The notes under the pieces: model-generated
Seen by the model: only the letters and a program-made list of their open reading frames with translations
Told to the model about the DNA's origin: nothing
Databases searched by the model: none
Assembly (NCBI GenBank): GCA_009667805.1
Contig: CM019063.1
Coordinates: forward strand, 84,719,877-84,783,876
Direction of reading: 5' to 3'
Length of the DNA stretch: 64,000 bases
DNA from: Leptobrachium leishanense
Lineage: Eukaryota > Chordata > Amphibia > Anura > Megophryidae
Position numbers and translations under genes: made by a program
Part shown: positions 45,316-57,060 of the stretch, piece by piece
How the letters are laid out: each line of letters begins with the position of its first letter
Numbering within the stretch: position 1 is the stretch's first letter

Positions 45316-47110
45316 CTATGTTACATGTTTACAGGTGCATTCTGTATTGAGGTATGTTAATAGAGATCTCTTAAGTGACTTTAGACTAGGGGAAGATTTG
45401 ATGGCATCTGGGAGGTTATTCCATAATTGCGGTGCTCTGTAGGAAAAAAAGAATCGAGCCACTTTCTTTTTGTATTGTGGTATTGTAAGTAAGGTGCAGG
45501 TCCTGGATCGGAGGTTATAGGATGAGGTAGCTGCAGGGGGAAGCAATCTATTCAGGTAGGGTGGTAGCTTCCCAGAAAACCTCTTTATACACCAGGTTGG
45601 AAAGGTGAAGGGTGTGTCTAGATTCCAGAAATGGCCAGTTTATCTCTTTTAACATGCCGCAATGGTGGGTCACCTGGTTACATTGCAGCACAAAGTGGCA
45701 AAAGGAGTTATACAATGTAGTAAGTTTATGGAGGTGCGTTTGCGTGGCAGCGGCATACACTACTAGGGTTACTCAAAGAGATCCGAATGGCTGCCGAAAG
45801 GTAACCGAACGCTGAAAATCATCGTTCGGTTACCTTTCTTGGCCATTCGGCTATCCAGAGAGCAGGCAGTTCGCCAAATGTTAGCGAATTGCCTGCACAT
45901 ACGGTGCCTGTTCGGTGCCTGTATGAGGGCAGTGAAATCCCCATAGCTTCGTCTAGTCAGAGAACAAAACCTAGCAGTGAAAAGTTGCCGAATTGCCCTG
46001 CCATTCGGTGGCTTCATGCGGCAGATTTATTCAGGCGAATCCCATAGGCTTCAATGTTAAAAATATTCCCATTTTAATTCAATATCTAATAAACGATTTA
46101 TTATAATATTCTGCAGTAAAAAGTACCTTTATTTATAGATATTTTGGGATATTTTAAGCATTTTTTTTTTTAAAAATTAAACGTTTGTTTTTTTTCTGTA
46201 ACAGCCCTCTTTATTAACATTCCTTGGACCTCATATGTAAATTTCAGACATTTTCGCTCATTAGTTGCTTCGCAAACAGTGTTTCACTTTTCAAATATTC
46301 AAGCGAACATTTCTTTTTTATCATTCCATTCGTCTGCGGTGTCGGGTTTTTCCGGTGGCTCTGGTCGGCTCCAGCTCAAGTTTCTCCGTCGTGTTCGGCA
46401 AGGTTAATCCAGATGTTTTTGCTGGTTTCGGTGAGCGTTCGCCTGGGTTTTGCAGTGAGTGTTCGTCGGGGTTTTGCGGTGAGTGTTTGTCGGGTTTGCA
46501 GCGGCTTTTCCCTGCATTACGACGGCCCTGTGGTGCTTGCTGAATACACCGCAGGGTCGCCGAAATGGGATCGCCAAATCGTACCGAATTGAAGAGAATG
46601 AAAAGCCACCGATCGTGCGGTGACTTTTCGATTCTGTTTGAATAACCCTGTACATATCCGTATTCAATAGCTGGCATAAGCATTTGTTGTACAATCTACT
46701 TTCTTACCGCGGGACTCAGGCAGGATTTGTTTCTGTACAGGGCACCTAGTTAGGGGTAAAGTTTAGATGAGAGTTTTTCGATGTGGGGGCCAAAGGATAG
46801 ATTTGGGTCTAACTACATTACCTAGATATTTGAGAGAAGGGACTGTGGTCAGCGTGCCATTTGATTTTGTCCCAACACATGGATGGGGCATTTGCAATTT
46901 GTGTAGTTTAGGTTTTGTTCCAAACAGCATCGTAACAGTTTTGTCAGTATTTAGAAAAAGTTTGTTGTGTTTGATTCACTTTTCTACCTCTGTGAATTGT
47001 TCTTGCAGCACGGCCTCCAGGAGATTTAGTTTGCAGGTATAGTTTACGGTGTCGTCTGCGTACATGTGTACAGTTGAGGCTTCTTTTGATTTGAGCTCAG
47101 AGAGAAGCTG
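45316..47110 (-). pseudogene. LINE reverse transcriptase fragment
   Basis: Minus-strand frames read VHMYADDTVNYTCKLNLLEA, VEKWIKHNKLFLNTDKTVTM and LFGTKPKLHKL near 47075-46900, the catalytic YADD and following palm motifs. The MLMPAIEYGYV segment stops at the MITE (46651). After it come YAAATQTHLHKLTTLYNSF and EINWPFLESRHTLHLSNLVY, then YNLRSRTCTLLTIPQYKKK and QLWNNLPDAIKSSPSLKSLK. Frame changes are present. Confidence 0.85.
45763..46650 (-). mobile_element. CAGGGTTATTC-family MITE with TA duplication
   Basis: On the minus strand it starts CAGGGTTATTCAAACAG and ends CTTTGAGTAACCCTAG, flanked by TA (45761-45762, 46651-46652). Removing it with one TA rejoins the LINE codons for GYV and VYAAAT in frame, so the duplication is TA. 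It holds an inverted core module (46045-46140) and is colinear with 20344-21248. A TA duplication suggests mobilisation by a Tc1/mariner-type transposase. Confidence 0.85.
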
Positions 47111-47115
47111 TTTTT

Positions 47116-47901
47116 AAGCCAGAGAATTCACACAGGGGCAGAAAATGTTAAAACAAGGTAAAGAAAAACTCAAAATAAATACAATGGCAAGGAAAGCAGA
47201 GAACCAAATAAAATATAAACCAAAGGGCAAGGCAAAAAAATATAACAATAACAAGACAAGGGAAACAGATGTACAATCAGACAAGGGAAAACAAGGAACC
47301 AAAATGAAGCAGAACAAAATATACAAACAAAACAGATGACCGTGCTAGCAGCAGGAAAACAGACATACTGAAAATGACAAAGATCAAAGAGCGTAGCACA
47401 ATGGGAGAAACACCTACATATATAGGGGCTGGTTAGGTTCTAACACAGACAGGAAATCCTGAGAAAAGCTGATAGCCAAGAAACTCCTGGATTGGAATGC
47501 AGAAATGGCAGTGTAAGAACTAAAACGGCCCGAATCAGCTCACATACAGGGGTCAGGGTTGGAATCTTGACACTTTTTTTTGGCCTAGCAATAGTTGAGG
47601 AGACAATGGCACTGCTTAAAGGGGCATAAGACATTTTATCAATCAGGCACATGTTAAATGACACAAAAAAAAGATGGGCGCTGCCTGATCTGGACCTATG
47701 GACGAGCCGCCACTGCTAGTACTAATGACACTTATGCGCAGGCTATCAAAGTGGCTAATGATCGGCATTATACCAGCAATGTGCGAAACCAGGTTTCCTC
47801 TTGCTATACAAACACAATATAGCAGCGCTGGTAAGGTTGTTAGGAATAGTCGCTATAAGCACTCACACGTGGTACCTGTCCCAAACCACAAAGAATTACC
47901 A
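47116..47901. other. No recognisable feature
   Basis: A-rich 47140-47340 followed by unremarkable sequence. No gene or repeat boundary supported. Confidence 0.5.
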
Positions 47902-48046
47902 ATAGTCCAAAAATGAGTGAAGCGAAAGCAATGTTCCTCTCTTTGAATCCTAGGGGCAAATTTCCCAGATCCTGAAGAAAGCTTCCTTCTTGGGGTAACC
48001 TCAAAAAAAGGAAAATATCATCGTGCAATCAGATATATAGTATATA

Positions 48047-49223
48047 CAGTCAGGTCCAGAAATATTGGGACATCAACACAATTCTAACATTTTTGGCTCA
48101 ATACACCACCACAATGGAGTTGGAATGAAACAAACACAATGTGCTTTAACTGCAGACTGTCAGCTTTAATTTGAGGGTATGTACATCCAACTCAGGTGTA
48201 CGGTGTAGGACTTACAGCAGTTTGCAGATGTGCCTCCCACTTGTTAAGGGACCAAACATAATGGTACAATTGGCTTCTCAGCTGTTCCATGGCCATGTGT
48301 GTGATATTCCCTCATTACACCAATTACAATGTGCAGATAAAAGGCCCAGAGTTCATTTCAAGTGTGCTATTTGCATTTGGAATCTGTTGCTGTGTCACTT
48401 CTCAAGATGAGATCCAAAGAGCTGTCACTATCAGTGAAGCAAGCCATCATTAGGCTGAAGAAACAAAACAAACCCATCAGAGAGATAGCAAGAACATTAG
48501 GCGTGGCCAAAACAACTGTTATGGCTGCCAATGGAACTGGTTCTCTTGTATTTATTGATGATGTGACTGCTGACAAAAGCAGCAGGATGAATTCTGAAGT
48601 GTTTCGGGCAATATTATCTGCTCACATTCAGCCAAATGCTGCAGAACTCAATTGGACGGCGCTTCACAGTGCAGATGGACAATGACCCAAAGCATACTGC
48701 AAAAGCAACCAAAGAGTTTTTGAAGGGACAGAAGTGGAATGTTATGCAATGGTCAAGTCAATCACCTGACCTGAATCCCACTGAGCATGCATTTCACTTG
48801 CTGAAGACAAAACTGTAGGGAAAATGCCCCAAGAACAAGCAGGAACTGAAGACAGTTGCAGTAGAGCCTGGCAGAGCATCACCAGGGATGAAACCCAGCG
48901 TCTGGTGAAGTCTATGCATTCCAGACTTCAGGCTGTGATTGACTGCAAAGGATTTGCAACCAAGTATTAAGAGGGGAAAGTTTGATTTATGATTATTATT
49001 CTGTCCCATTACCTTTGGTCCCTTAACAAGTGGGAGGCACATCTGCAAACTGCTGTAAGTCCTACACCGTTCACCTGAGTTGGATGTACATACCCTCAAA
49101 TTAAAGCTGACAGTCTGCAGTTAAAGCACATTGTGTTTGTTTCATTCCAACTCCATTGTGGTGGTGTATAGAGCCAAAGATGTTAGAATTGTGTCCATGT
49201 CCCAATATTTCTGGACCTGACTG
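48047..49223 (+). mobile_element. Tc1 transposon, internally deleted
   Basis: Flanked by TA (48045-48046, 49224-49225). Inverted repeats of about 210 bp start CAGTCAGGTCCAGAAATATT. Total 1.18 kb, about 0.4 kb shorter than complete relatives. It sits in the left foldback arm; the right arm shows the empty site (GGACTTATACAGTATGTAC). Confidence 0.92.
48407..48970 (+). pseudogene. Tc1 transposase remnant, catalytic deletion
   Basis: The start ATG (48407) reads MRSKELSLSVKQAIIRLKKQ, NKPIREIARTLGVAKTTV (helix-turn-helix), then jumps straight to ANGTGSLVFIDDVTADKS. The second DNA-binding half and the block with the first catalytic Asp are gone. After a frame change, QMDNDPKHTAKATKEFLKG and SPDLNPTEHAFHLLKTKL preserve the second Asp and the Glu, and decay follows to about 48970 (CKGFATKY). 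Confidence 0.9.
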
Positions 49224-50384
49224 TATAAGTCCAGAGAGACGTCAGCCCACTCACGTGAAATAGAGCCCTCCTGGCTCTGGATGATGCGCCTCTGGGTTAT
49301 TACCGGCTACCCACTTACCCTTTTGGCGCAGACAATCTCAAAACTTCAAGTCTTGAAAACCCTTAAATATGTATGAAGATAGGGCATAGCATAGACTGTA
49401 ATACTATGAAAGCAGAAATGTGGAATAGAAATATACTCACACTTTCTTGGACCTAACCTAGGTCCTTAGGAATTTTGGCTCAGAAGTTGTTATGGGGTAC
49501 AACTTCAAATAAAACCCCATGCAGTGAAGTAAAATAAAAATTTAATAAAACACAGCATAAAATACTACAAAAAATGTAAAATAAGGGAATAATTAGTGAC
49601 CAGAATGCATTTCGCCCGTTGAGATATCCTCAGTGGCTTCCTCAGCTGGTTATACAGATCAAATGTAAATCTAAATCGAATATTAGTCGCCATTGGAGAG
49701 GTGGGGATTTTAATAAAAAAAATCAACTGTGCTGAAATGAAATGGATATACACATTGGGTACCCTAACCCCTTTGGGTTTGAACCTAGACTTTGAATTAT
49801 GTCATTTTTATAAATTCCAGGTTTGGTTACTTTAGATCTATGGTGGTGGACGTAGAACTTTAATTAACCCCCAAGGTAATTCGGCATATATTTTATATGG
49901 CTCCGTTTTTAATTTCTTAATTTTTTAATTTAGAATGTTAGTATTTAGGCGACAGCTCTCTCTCCCATAGTAATGAGGATAGATGGAGCTGTAATGCAGA
50001 GATACATTTTATATATATAGTGATACATTCTCATCTTTATAGTTATAAGGATAGGCAGTGGCGTCACTAGGGTTGGTGTCACCCGGTGCGATAACTCATG
50101 GTGTCACCCCCCCCCCCGAGTTTTACGTTTATTTTTTTAAACTACTCTTACTAATAAATCAGTACTCCCATATAACACTGAATGCTCATAATACACGGCG
50201 CACATTACTATGAAGGTTTATTGCTGTGGAGCTCTCTCATATACTCGCACACAAATTTTGGTGATATGCCAGCAAGTACGGTGCCTGTTCGACGGCAGTG
50301 AATCTGTTCAGAGACATCGAACAGCAGAGAAATGTCCTGATGTTCAGTGGTTTCATTAGACAGGTTTATTCAGGCGCACACCAT

Positions 50385-50565
50385 CAGGGCTATTCAGAGA
50401 GAGGTGAAAACCTTGAGAATTGCCAGGAGAATGAACAATCTAGACCAAATAGCCAATTTGGACAGTGAGATAAAAGGGAGATTTTTTCTGGTTTGACTAT
50501 TTTGCCCTAGAAATTTCAATTCTACAGTCATTCTCAAGGTTTTCACCTCTCCCTGAATAATCCTG
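50385..50565. mobile_element. Foldback MITE, 181 bp
   Basis: CAGGGCTATTCAGAGAGAGG to CCTCTCCCTGAATAATCCTG, nearly fully self-complementary. It is related to 20164-20343 in length, ends and the AATAGCCAA...TTTGACTATTTTG arms. It separates ACACCAT from CATAGGTTTCAATG of the core-module region. Confidence 0.82.
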
Positions 50566-50653
50566 CATAGGTTTCAATGTTAAAAATATTCCTGTTTTTA
50601 CCCAATATCTAATAAAACGTTTATTCCATTAATCTGTAGTAAAAAGTCTCTTT

Positions 50654-51319
50654 TAGGGTTGTCCGTTTCATTTCAGACCGATTCGTTTTTTTCACGAATC
50701 GGCCCGATTCGGTGATTCGGAGTCAGACGATTTTCGGAATCGGATCGGATCCGAAAACGTCTGAAACAAAACGATTTCCGATCCGAAACGAAAAATTTTC
50801 GGAATTGGAAATCATTTTCGTTCAATTCATAATTTCGGTTCCACTTCAGTAATTTCAAAAAATGCTTAAAAGATCCTTAAAAATCAAAAAATAAAGAGAC
50901 TCTTTACTACAGATTATAATAATAAACGGTTTATTAGATATTGCATTAAAACGGAATATTTTTAACATGGAAGTCTATGGGGCAAAACATTTCCCAAACC
51001 CTGTGGCTCAATTTTTTTTTCAAAAAATGCTTAAAAAATCCTAAAAAAATCTAGAAATAAAGAGACTCTTTACTACAGAATATAATAATAAATGGTTTAT
51101 TAGATATTGAATTAAAACAGGATTGTTTATAACATTAAAGAAAACATTTCCCACACCAAATACACGAAAATGTCCGAAATCACGAAAAAAAAGTCGATAC
51201 GAAAAACGAGCCAGAACAAAATGAACCAAAACGGAAATCGGCCGAAATGATCCGAAATGAAAATTGTCGAATTACGAACGAAATGAGCCGAAACGAAAAA
51301 AAAATGGTGCACATCCCTA
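50654..51319. mobile_element. hAT-type MITE, TAGGGATG family
   Basis: Ends TAGGGTTGTCCG and GGTGCACATCCCTA, flanked by an exact 8-bp duplication GTCTCTTT (50646-50653, 51320-51327). TTCGG/CCGAAA-rich ends as in 11964-12513. It has two forward core modules in tandem (50889-50985, 51055-51140) and is inserted into the AGTCTCTTTATTT end of another core module. Confidence 0.85.
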
Positions 51320-52943
51320 GTCTCTTTATTTGTTGATTTGTTTTTTACTTAGTATCTATTAGGCATTTTTCAAAAAAAAATTAAAATATTTTTTTTCTTT
51401 CTAATAGCGTTTTTTTTCTGTAACAGCCCTTTTTATTATCATTCATAGGATCTTATATGTTAATTCCAGACATTTTCGTTAAGTAGTATTTTTGAAAACA
51501 GCGGGTGATGGGTTCGTGGTGTTATTCGGTGGCTGATTCCATGCACTTCAGGGACCCTGCGGTGAATTCACCAGGGAAAATTGATTCCCTGAAGTGCAGG
51601 GAACAACAGAACACTGAAATGTCTGCGTCATTTCGGTGCTCTGTGAATATCTCCTTTAGTGGTGATTTTTTTGCTGCCCCCCGGAAAGTACCAGCCTAGG
51701 CCTTGCCTACCCAGGACATACTTCAAAATGAGAGAATTCTCAATGTATCCTTTCTGGTAAAATAGTTTTGTGTAAAAAAAACAATTTTTATTTTTTTTAG
51801 GGTGTCACCCTAGAGGGGTGGTGTCACCCGGTGCGGACCGCACCCCCCGCCCCCACCTAGTGACGCCAGTGAGGATAGGGAGTTTTTAACGCATTTGCGC
51901 ATTTTTTCGTTTCGCTTTCGATGCGCAATACGCAGTACGCAGTACGTAGTGATGGGTTTTGGAAATAAAGTGACGTTCGCGCGGTTTATGGTTCCATTTC
52001 GCACGCACGACGCAAAAGCGCATCTTTTTTCACGCATATGCGTAAGATACCAATTTCCGAAACGTCAGTTAAATCAACGCATAATTTCTTTCGCATGACC
52101 TATGTTCCATTTTGTGCGTTTGATAATGATTCTAATGCGTACTGAGCATTTTTTCGTTTTTAGTGTATATACGAAAAACACTAGTTTCCAAAATGAAAGT
52201 TTAATTATTTTAGCTTCATGCCTATTGGATTAACAAAAAGAAAGGAATCAGATGATTGGTGGAAGTGGGATTCCTGCCAAAAAGAGGGCATCCAATTGGA
52301 CAATTAATGATAGATTAGGGTATTTAAAGAGAGTAATGGTCATTTGATCTGTATAACCAGCTGAGGAAGCCACTGAGGATATCTCAACGGGCAAAATGCA
52401 TTCTGGTCACTAATTATTCCCTTATTTTACATTTTTTTGTAGTATTTTATGCTGTGTTTTATTAAATTTTTATTTTACTTAACTGCATGGGGTTTTATTT
52501 GAAGTTTTACCCCATAACAACTTCTGAGCCAAATTCCTAAGGACTTAGGTTAGGTCCAAGAAAGTGTGAGTATATTTCTATTCCACATTTCTGCTTTCAT
52601 AGTATTACAGTCTATGCTATGCCCTATCTTCATACATATTTAAGGGTTTTCAAGACTTGAAGTTTCGAGATTGTCTGCACCAAAAGGGCAAGTGGGTAGC
52701 CGGTAATAACCCAGAGGCGCATCATCCAGATTCCAGAGCCAGGAGGGCTCTATTTCACGTGAGTGGGCTGACGTCTCTCTGGACTTATACAGTATGTACT
52801 ATATATCCGATCGCACAATGATGTTTTCCTTTTTTTGAGGTTACCCCAAGAAGGAAGCATTCTTCAGGATCTGGGAAATTTGCCCCTAGGATTCAAAGAG
52901 AGGAACATTGCTTTCACTGCCTGCACTCCATTTTTTGGACTAC

Positions 52944-53593
52944 AGGTTTCCTCTTGGTTTGAAACCAGACCCTCAATTTACCTAAAGATTTCAATATATC
53001 TATTACATCTGTATTTAACATGTGGTGACGTGTTTAAGAGAAAAGGGTGTAATTTTAATGAAATAAACAAGTCAAAATTCCTACATCAACAGCCTCCTTT
53101 AAGGAATACGCTATATAAAGACTCTTGCCATTTGTTCAGAGCATTCAGTTCCCCAATTTTATCGGGTCCGAGTCTAATTACAGAATGCAAATAGTATTTG
53201 GGCATTTGTTTCTGCACTTCTTGTTTTGCTGATTCTTATGACATTTGCGTCATGTTGCTTGATGAAAAGCTGTAGCCATCATATAGTGACAGGATTGCGT
53301 AGAATAAGTCTTCCTATGCTGCTGTATACAATGCAACATATAATGCTGAAATAAATGTCTGTATTGTAACGACAGCCTTCCAGGATGTAACATCCTGTCT
53401 CCAGCATTTAAAAATGTACTGTCGTAAAGAAGAGTATATCAATATTACATTTTGTAATAAAACCTCTTACTGTGAATTAAACCCAATGACATGTGACTGC
53501 CTGCATCCTCAGGGTTTGGACAAAATTCAGCTTTATTCCAGCTACACAGAAACCTATTATGATTAGTCTGGATTTTTTTTATGCATCTTCGAA
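52944..53593. other. Upstream flank of host gene
   Basis: No coding motif. AATAAA words at about 53350 and 53457 could be poly(A) signals of an unseen gene. CTGCATCCTCAGGGTTTGGA (53502-53521) resembles 30140-30160. Confidence 0.4.
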
Positions 53594-53603
53594 TATATAA
53601 GAG
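53594..53603 (+). promoter_or_regulatory. TATA box of host gene
   Basis: TATATAAGAG lies about 59 bp before the start codon at 53653. A transcription start near 53625 would leave a short 5' leader, normal for a TATA-driven, tissue-specific gene. Confidence 0.6.
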
Positions 53604-53652
53604 GAGCTGGAGATCTAGTCATTACTCATATTTTCAGAAGCGAACGCTGAAA

Positions 53653-53715
53653 ATGCATCTCTACAAAGTGCTAGCTCTGCTGCTGCTCTCTGTTTTTACT
53701 CACGCTGATCCTGAG
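53653..53715 (+). CDS. Secreted protein gene, exon 1 (signal peptide)
   Basis: The ATG at 53653 opens a 21-codon exon reading MHLYKVLALLLLSVFTHADPE: a short basic start, a leucine-rich hydrophobic core and a cleavage-like THA|DP site, a textbook secretory signal. The exon ends in phase 0 at GAG followed by the donor GTAGGA (53716). A TATA box lies 59 bp upstream. These parts together (TATA, leader, signal peptide, donor) are hard to get by chance in a region otherwise made of repeats. The next exon in the same phase is at 61607. The intron (7.9 kb) is filled with an L2 LINE, MITEs and two satellites. No transcript evidence is available here. Confidence 0.6.
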
Positions 53716-54249
53716 GTAGGATAAATTATTATTCCAAGATTAAAATGTATGTTGTTTTCTTTCACTATAATGAATTGTACAGCTCTGTTTTCCCTACTAG
53801 GTCTGAGGTACCTGAAGCTTCATATACTTACGGGGTAACTTCATCCACTGGCCAGATGACTAAAGCTCAGGCTGCAACTCACACGAAGCGCATGTAGATT
53901 AATGGGACACATTTCCACCAAAAAATGAAATGTTCTGATTTTATGTTGCTGATATCTTACATGCACTTTGCTTTTCTCATGTATGGTTATTTGAGTAAAT
54001 ATGTTACCTTATATGTGTCACTGGGTGCATCCAGATTGTCATATTATGTGTTGTAAACGCCCCCCCCCCATGTATCTTCGCAGCACTTGCTCCTAAGTGA
54101 GGGGAGTTACACATTGAATGGAGACTATAGGTCAGGTATCTCAAAAAATGACTCCTAAGGATTGCATGTGTGTAGGATGTATGCAGATGACTGTTAGAAG
54201 AACTCAGATCTCATTCAGCTGTCAACTCTTATCTCGGATAGACTAGAGC

Positions 54250-54432
54250 CAGTGTTTCTCAAACCTGTCCTCGGGACTCTCATCCAGGCCAGATTTTGCA
54301 GATCTCCTTTGGAAAAATGCAGACTGAATCCTGCAATCACTGAGCAGCAAATCATATCACCTGCGCTGTGCTTCAGATATCTGGCAAACCTGGCCTGTCA
54401 GTGGGTCCGGAGGACAGGTTTGAGAAACACTG
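54250..54432. mobile_element. hAT-like foldback MITE
   Basis: CAGTGTTTCTCAAACCTGTC to GACAGGTTTGAGAAACACTG, 183 bp. The interior has AGATCTCC...AGATATCTGG stems and AATCCTGCAATCACTGAGCA. The ends are typical of hAT MITEs, but the 8-bp flanks match only partly (GACTAGAG, GACTATTA). A second copy enters at 63932. Confidence 0.8.
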
Positions 54433-54433
54433 G

Positions 54434-57060
54434 ACTATTATTATTATTATTATTATTCTTTATTTATAAAGCGCCAGCATATTCCGCAGCGCTGTACAAT
54501 AAGCACAGTATAGACAGGGTTACAATACATTGAACAACATTTGACAAACAGTACAGAAGGAGATGAGGGCCCTATTCCCGTAGGAACTCACAATCTGGGA
54601 GGGTTGGGGTTGGATACAGGAGGAGAGGACTGTAAGGTGAGAGTGATTGATGGTTGCGTCAGTGAGTTGGGTGGTAGGCTTCCCTAAATAGGAATGTTTT
54701 AAGGGAGCGTTTGAAGGAAGAGAAGTTAGGGGAAAGTCTGACAGTACGAGGGAGAGCGTTCCAGAGAGTGGGGGCTGCGCGTGAGAAATCCTGCAGTCTA
54801 TCATGGGAAGAGGTGATGCGGGGAGAAGCTAGGCGCAGGTCACTGTTTGACCTTAGGGAGCGGGCTGGGGTGTATTTGGTGATTAGTGAGGACAGGTAGT
54901 GGGGAGCTGAGTTAGTGAGGCTTTTGTAGGTAAGGATAAGGATTTTGAACTTAATTCTGCAGTGGATGGGAAGCCAGTGAAGGGACTCGCAGAGGGGAGC
55001 GGCAGAGACAGAGCGGCGGGTGAGGTGAATTAGCCTGGCGGAGGCGTTCAGGATGGATTGTAGGGGGGAGAGGTGGGACAGAGGGAGGCCAGATAAGAGA
55101 TTATTGCAATAGTCGAGTCGGGAGATTACCAGGGCGTGTATGAGTTGTTTTGTGGCGACAGCGGTAAGAAATGGCCGAATTCTTGTAAATATTACGCAGT
55201 TGGTATCGGCAGGAGGAGGAAAGAGACTTGATGTGGGGGATGAAGGAAAGAGCAGAGTCAAGTGTAACTCCAAGACAGCGAACTTGGTTTGATGGGGAGA
55301 TGGTGATACCCTCCACCGTGATCGAGAAGTCAGGAGGTGGGGCGGCATTAGAGGGAGGAATAAGTAGGAGCTCAGTCTTTGACATGTTGATCTTTAGGTG
55401 GTGGGAGGCCATCCAGGAGGAGATGCCAGATAAACAGTCACTGACTTTGGAAAGGACAGGGGGAGAGAGATCAGGGGTAGAGAGGTAGATCTGAGTGTCA
55501 TCAGCGTAGAGGTGGTAATTAAAGCCAAAGCTGTTGATGATTTTGCCCAGGGAGGAGGTGTAGATGGAAAAGAGCAGAGGACCAAGGACAGAGCCTTGAG
55601 GTACACCAACAGATAGAGGCAATGAGGAGGAGGAGTTACCAGCAAAGGACACACAGAAGGACCTGTTGGATAAATAGGAGTCAATCCAAGCAAGTGCAGT
55701 GTCACCGAGACCCAGAGAGTTGAGGTCAGTAGAAGGAGGGGTGGTCAACAGTGTCAAAAGCAGCCGAGAGGTCAAGCAGGATGAGAATAGAATAGTGGCC
55801 GTGTTTTTTAGCAGTTAGGAGGTCGTTGGTGACTTTGGTGAGGGCAGTTTCAGTTGAGTGTAGGGGACGGAAGCCAGATTGCAGGGGGTCAAGTAGGGAA
55901 TTGGAGGACAGGAAGATGGAGAGGCGGTTGAAGACTAGTTTTTCTAAGAGCTTAGAGGTAAGGGAAGCAGGGATACAGGGCGGTAGTTGGATGGAGAGTT
56001 GGGATCTAGGGATGGTTTCTTTAGTAAAGGGGTAACTAGCGCGTGTTTGAAGGCGGATGGAAAGGAGCCAGTGGAGAGAGATAGGTTGAAGATGTGTGTG
56101 AGAGCAGGGGAGGGAGGAGGAGAGGGGAGGAATTAGATGTGAGGGAATGGGTCGAGCGGGCACGTGGTGAGATGTGAGGAGGACAATAAGGAATTGACTT
56201 CCTCCTCAGTGGTTGGGAGGAAGCGGCAGAGGGTGGCAGATGGGACCTGTGGGAGTGGAGGTGGCAGATAACTATCTTGTGTTGGGATGTTGCTTCTGAT
56301 AGTTAAAGTTTTACTGAGGAAGTAGTCTGCCAGGTCTTGAGCGCTGAAGGCAGCTGAGGGGGAGGTGCAGGTGGGTAGAGGAGGGTGTTGAAGGTGGACC
56401 AGAGCCGTTTAGGGTTGGAGGACAGCGTAGATATAAGAGATGAGAAGAAGGATTGTTTGGCCAAGTGGAGGGCAGAGGTGTATGACCGGAGAATAAACTT
56501 GAAGTGAACAAAATCAGCTTCAGAGCGGGATTTCCTCCAGGCACGCTCTGCGGTGCGGGAGCATCTTTGCAGGTAGCGAGTCTGGAGGGTGTGCCAGGGC
56601 TGAAGCTGGCGGCGTGGGGCCTTACAGAGTCGAAGAGGAGCAAGAGTGTCTAGAGCAGAGATAAGCGTAGTGTTGTAGTGATTAGTGGCAGCATCAGGGC
56701 AGGTGAAGGATGAGGTATGAGGGAGGTGGTGAAGTAGGTTGGAGAATTGATGGGGGTCCACAGCCTGTAGATTTCTGCGAGTGTGTGTGCGGGGTGGGGG
56801 AGCAGGGTGTTTAGGAAGTCCAGATAGGTTGAAAGAGAGAAGGTGGTGGTCAGAGATGGGGAAAGGGCGACAGTTGAACTCAGAAATGGCAGAGGTTGGA
56901 AAAGACAAGGTCATAGCGTGACCATCGCGGTGGGTAGGGAGGAGGGAGGATTGTGTGAGTCCAAGGGAGGACGTGAGTGAAACTAGACAACATAATAGTT
57001 CCCATGCAGCCTTGTCCAAACATTTCATCCCCCACCCCACTGCCTCTTCATTACTCTTTT
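54434..57060 (-). mobile_element. L2-clade LINE, 5'-truncated
   Basis: The 3' end is an (ATT)n microsatellite (54434-54460) next to AAAGCGCCAGCATATTCCGC. The minus strand carries part of the endonuclease and all of the reverse transcriptase, so it is the most complete LINE of this type in the window. It lies in intron 1 of the secreted-protein gene, antisense to it. Confidence 0.9.
54659..57040 (-). pseudogene. L2 endonuclease-reverse transcriptase pseudogene
   Basis: The frame 57040-56303 holds the end of the endonuclease (FPISDHHLLSFNLSGLPK) and the linker (LQPWHTLQTRYLQRCSRTAE). 56163-55726 has [39 protein letters not shown] and [17 protein letters not shown] (first catalytic Asp). 55775-55101 has [20 protein letters not shown] and [14 protein letters not shown] (YADD near 55500). 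55348-54659 has the thumb and C-terminal blocks ([40 protein letters not shown]). At least three frame changes. Confidence 0.9.

Larger units (their letters stand above)
45130..47115 (-). mobile_element. LINE (L2/Rex-like), split by a MITE
   Basis: The 3' tail at 45130-45190 (TATTTATAAAGTATTTTACC reading plus) matches the LINE at 19569 and the SINE tails. The reverse transcriptase lies on the minus strand from about 47110 down to 45316, interrupted by the MITE at 45763-46650. The 5' half (endonuclease, early palm) is missing. Confidence 0.85.
50056..51871. mobile_element. hAT-type element, 1.8 kb, nonautonomous
   Basis: Ends CAGTGGCGTCACTAGGG and CACCTAGTGACGCCAGTG with an exact 8-bp duplication AGGATAGG (50048-50055, 51872-51879). 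Inner ends repeat GGTGTCACCCGGTGCGG in opposite orientation. It contains one inverted unit of the AATAAA satellite (50215), a foldback MITE, a split core module, another hAT-type MITE and a SINE tail (51708-51780). Its internal order parallels the element at 30983. Confidence 0.88.
47902..52943. repeat. Large foldback, ~590-bp arms
   Basis: Left arm 47902-49665 (without the inserted Tc1) and right arm 52341-52943 are complementary over their whole length, e.g. TTGAATCCTAGGGGCAAATT against AATTTGCCCCTAGGATTCAA, and CCTCAGTGGCTTCCTCAGCT against AGCTGAGGAAGCCACTGAGG. The loop of 2.7 kb holds a hAT-type element. No coding in the arms; no target duplication identified. Confidence 0.85.
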
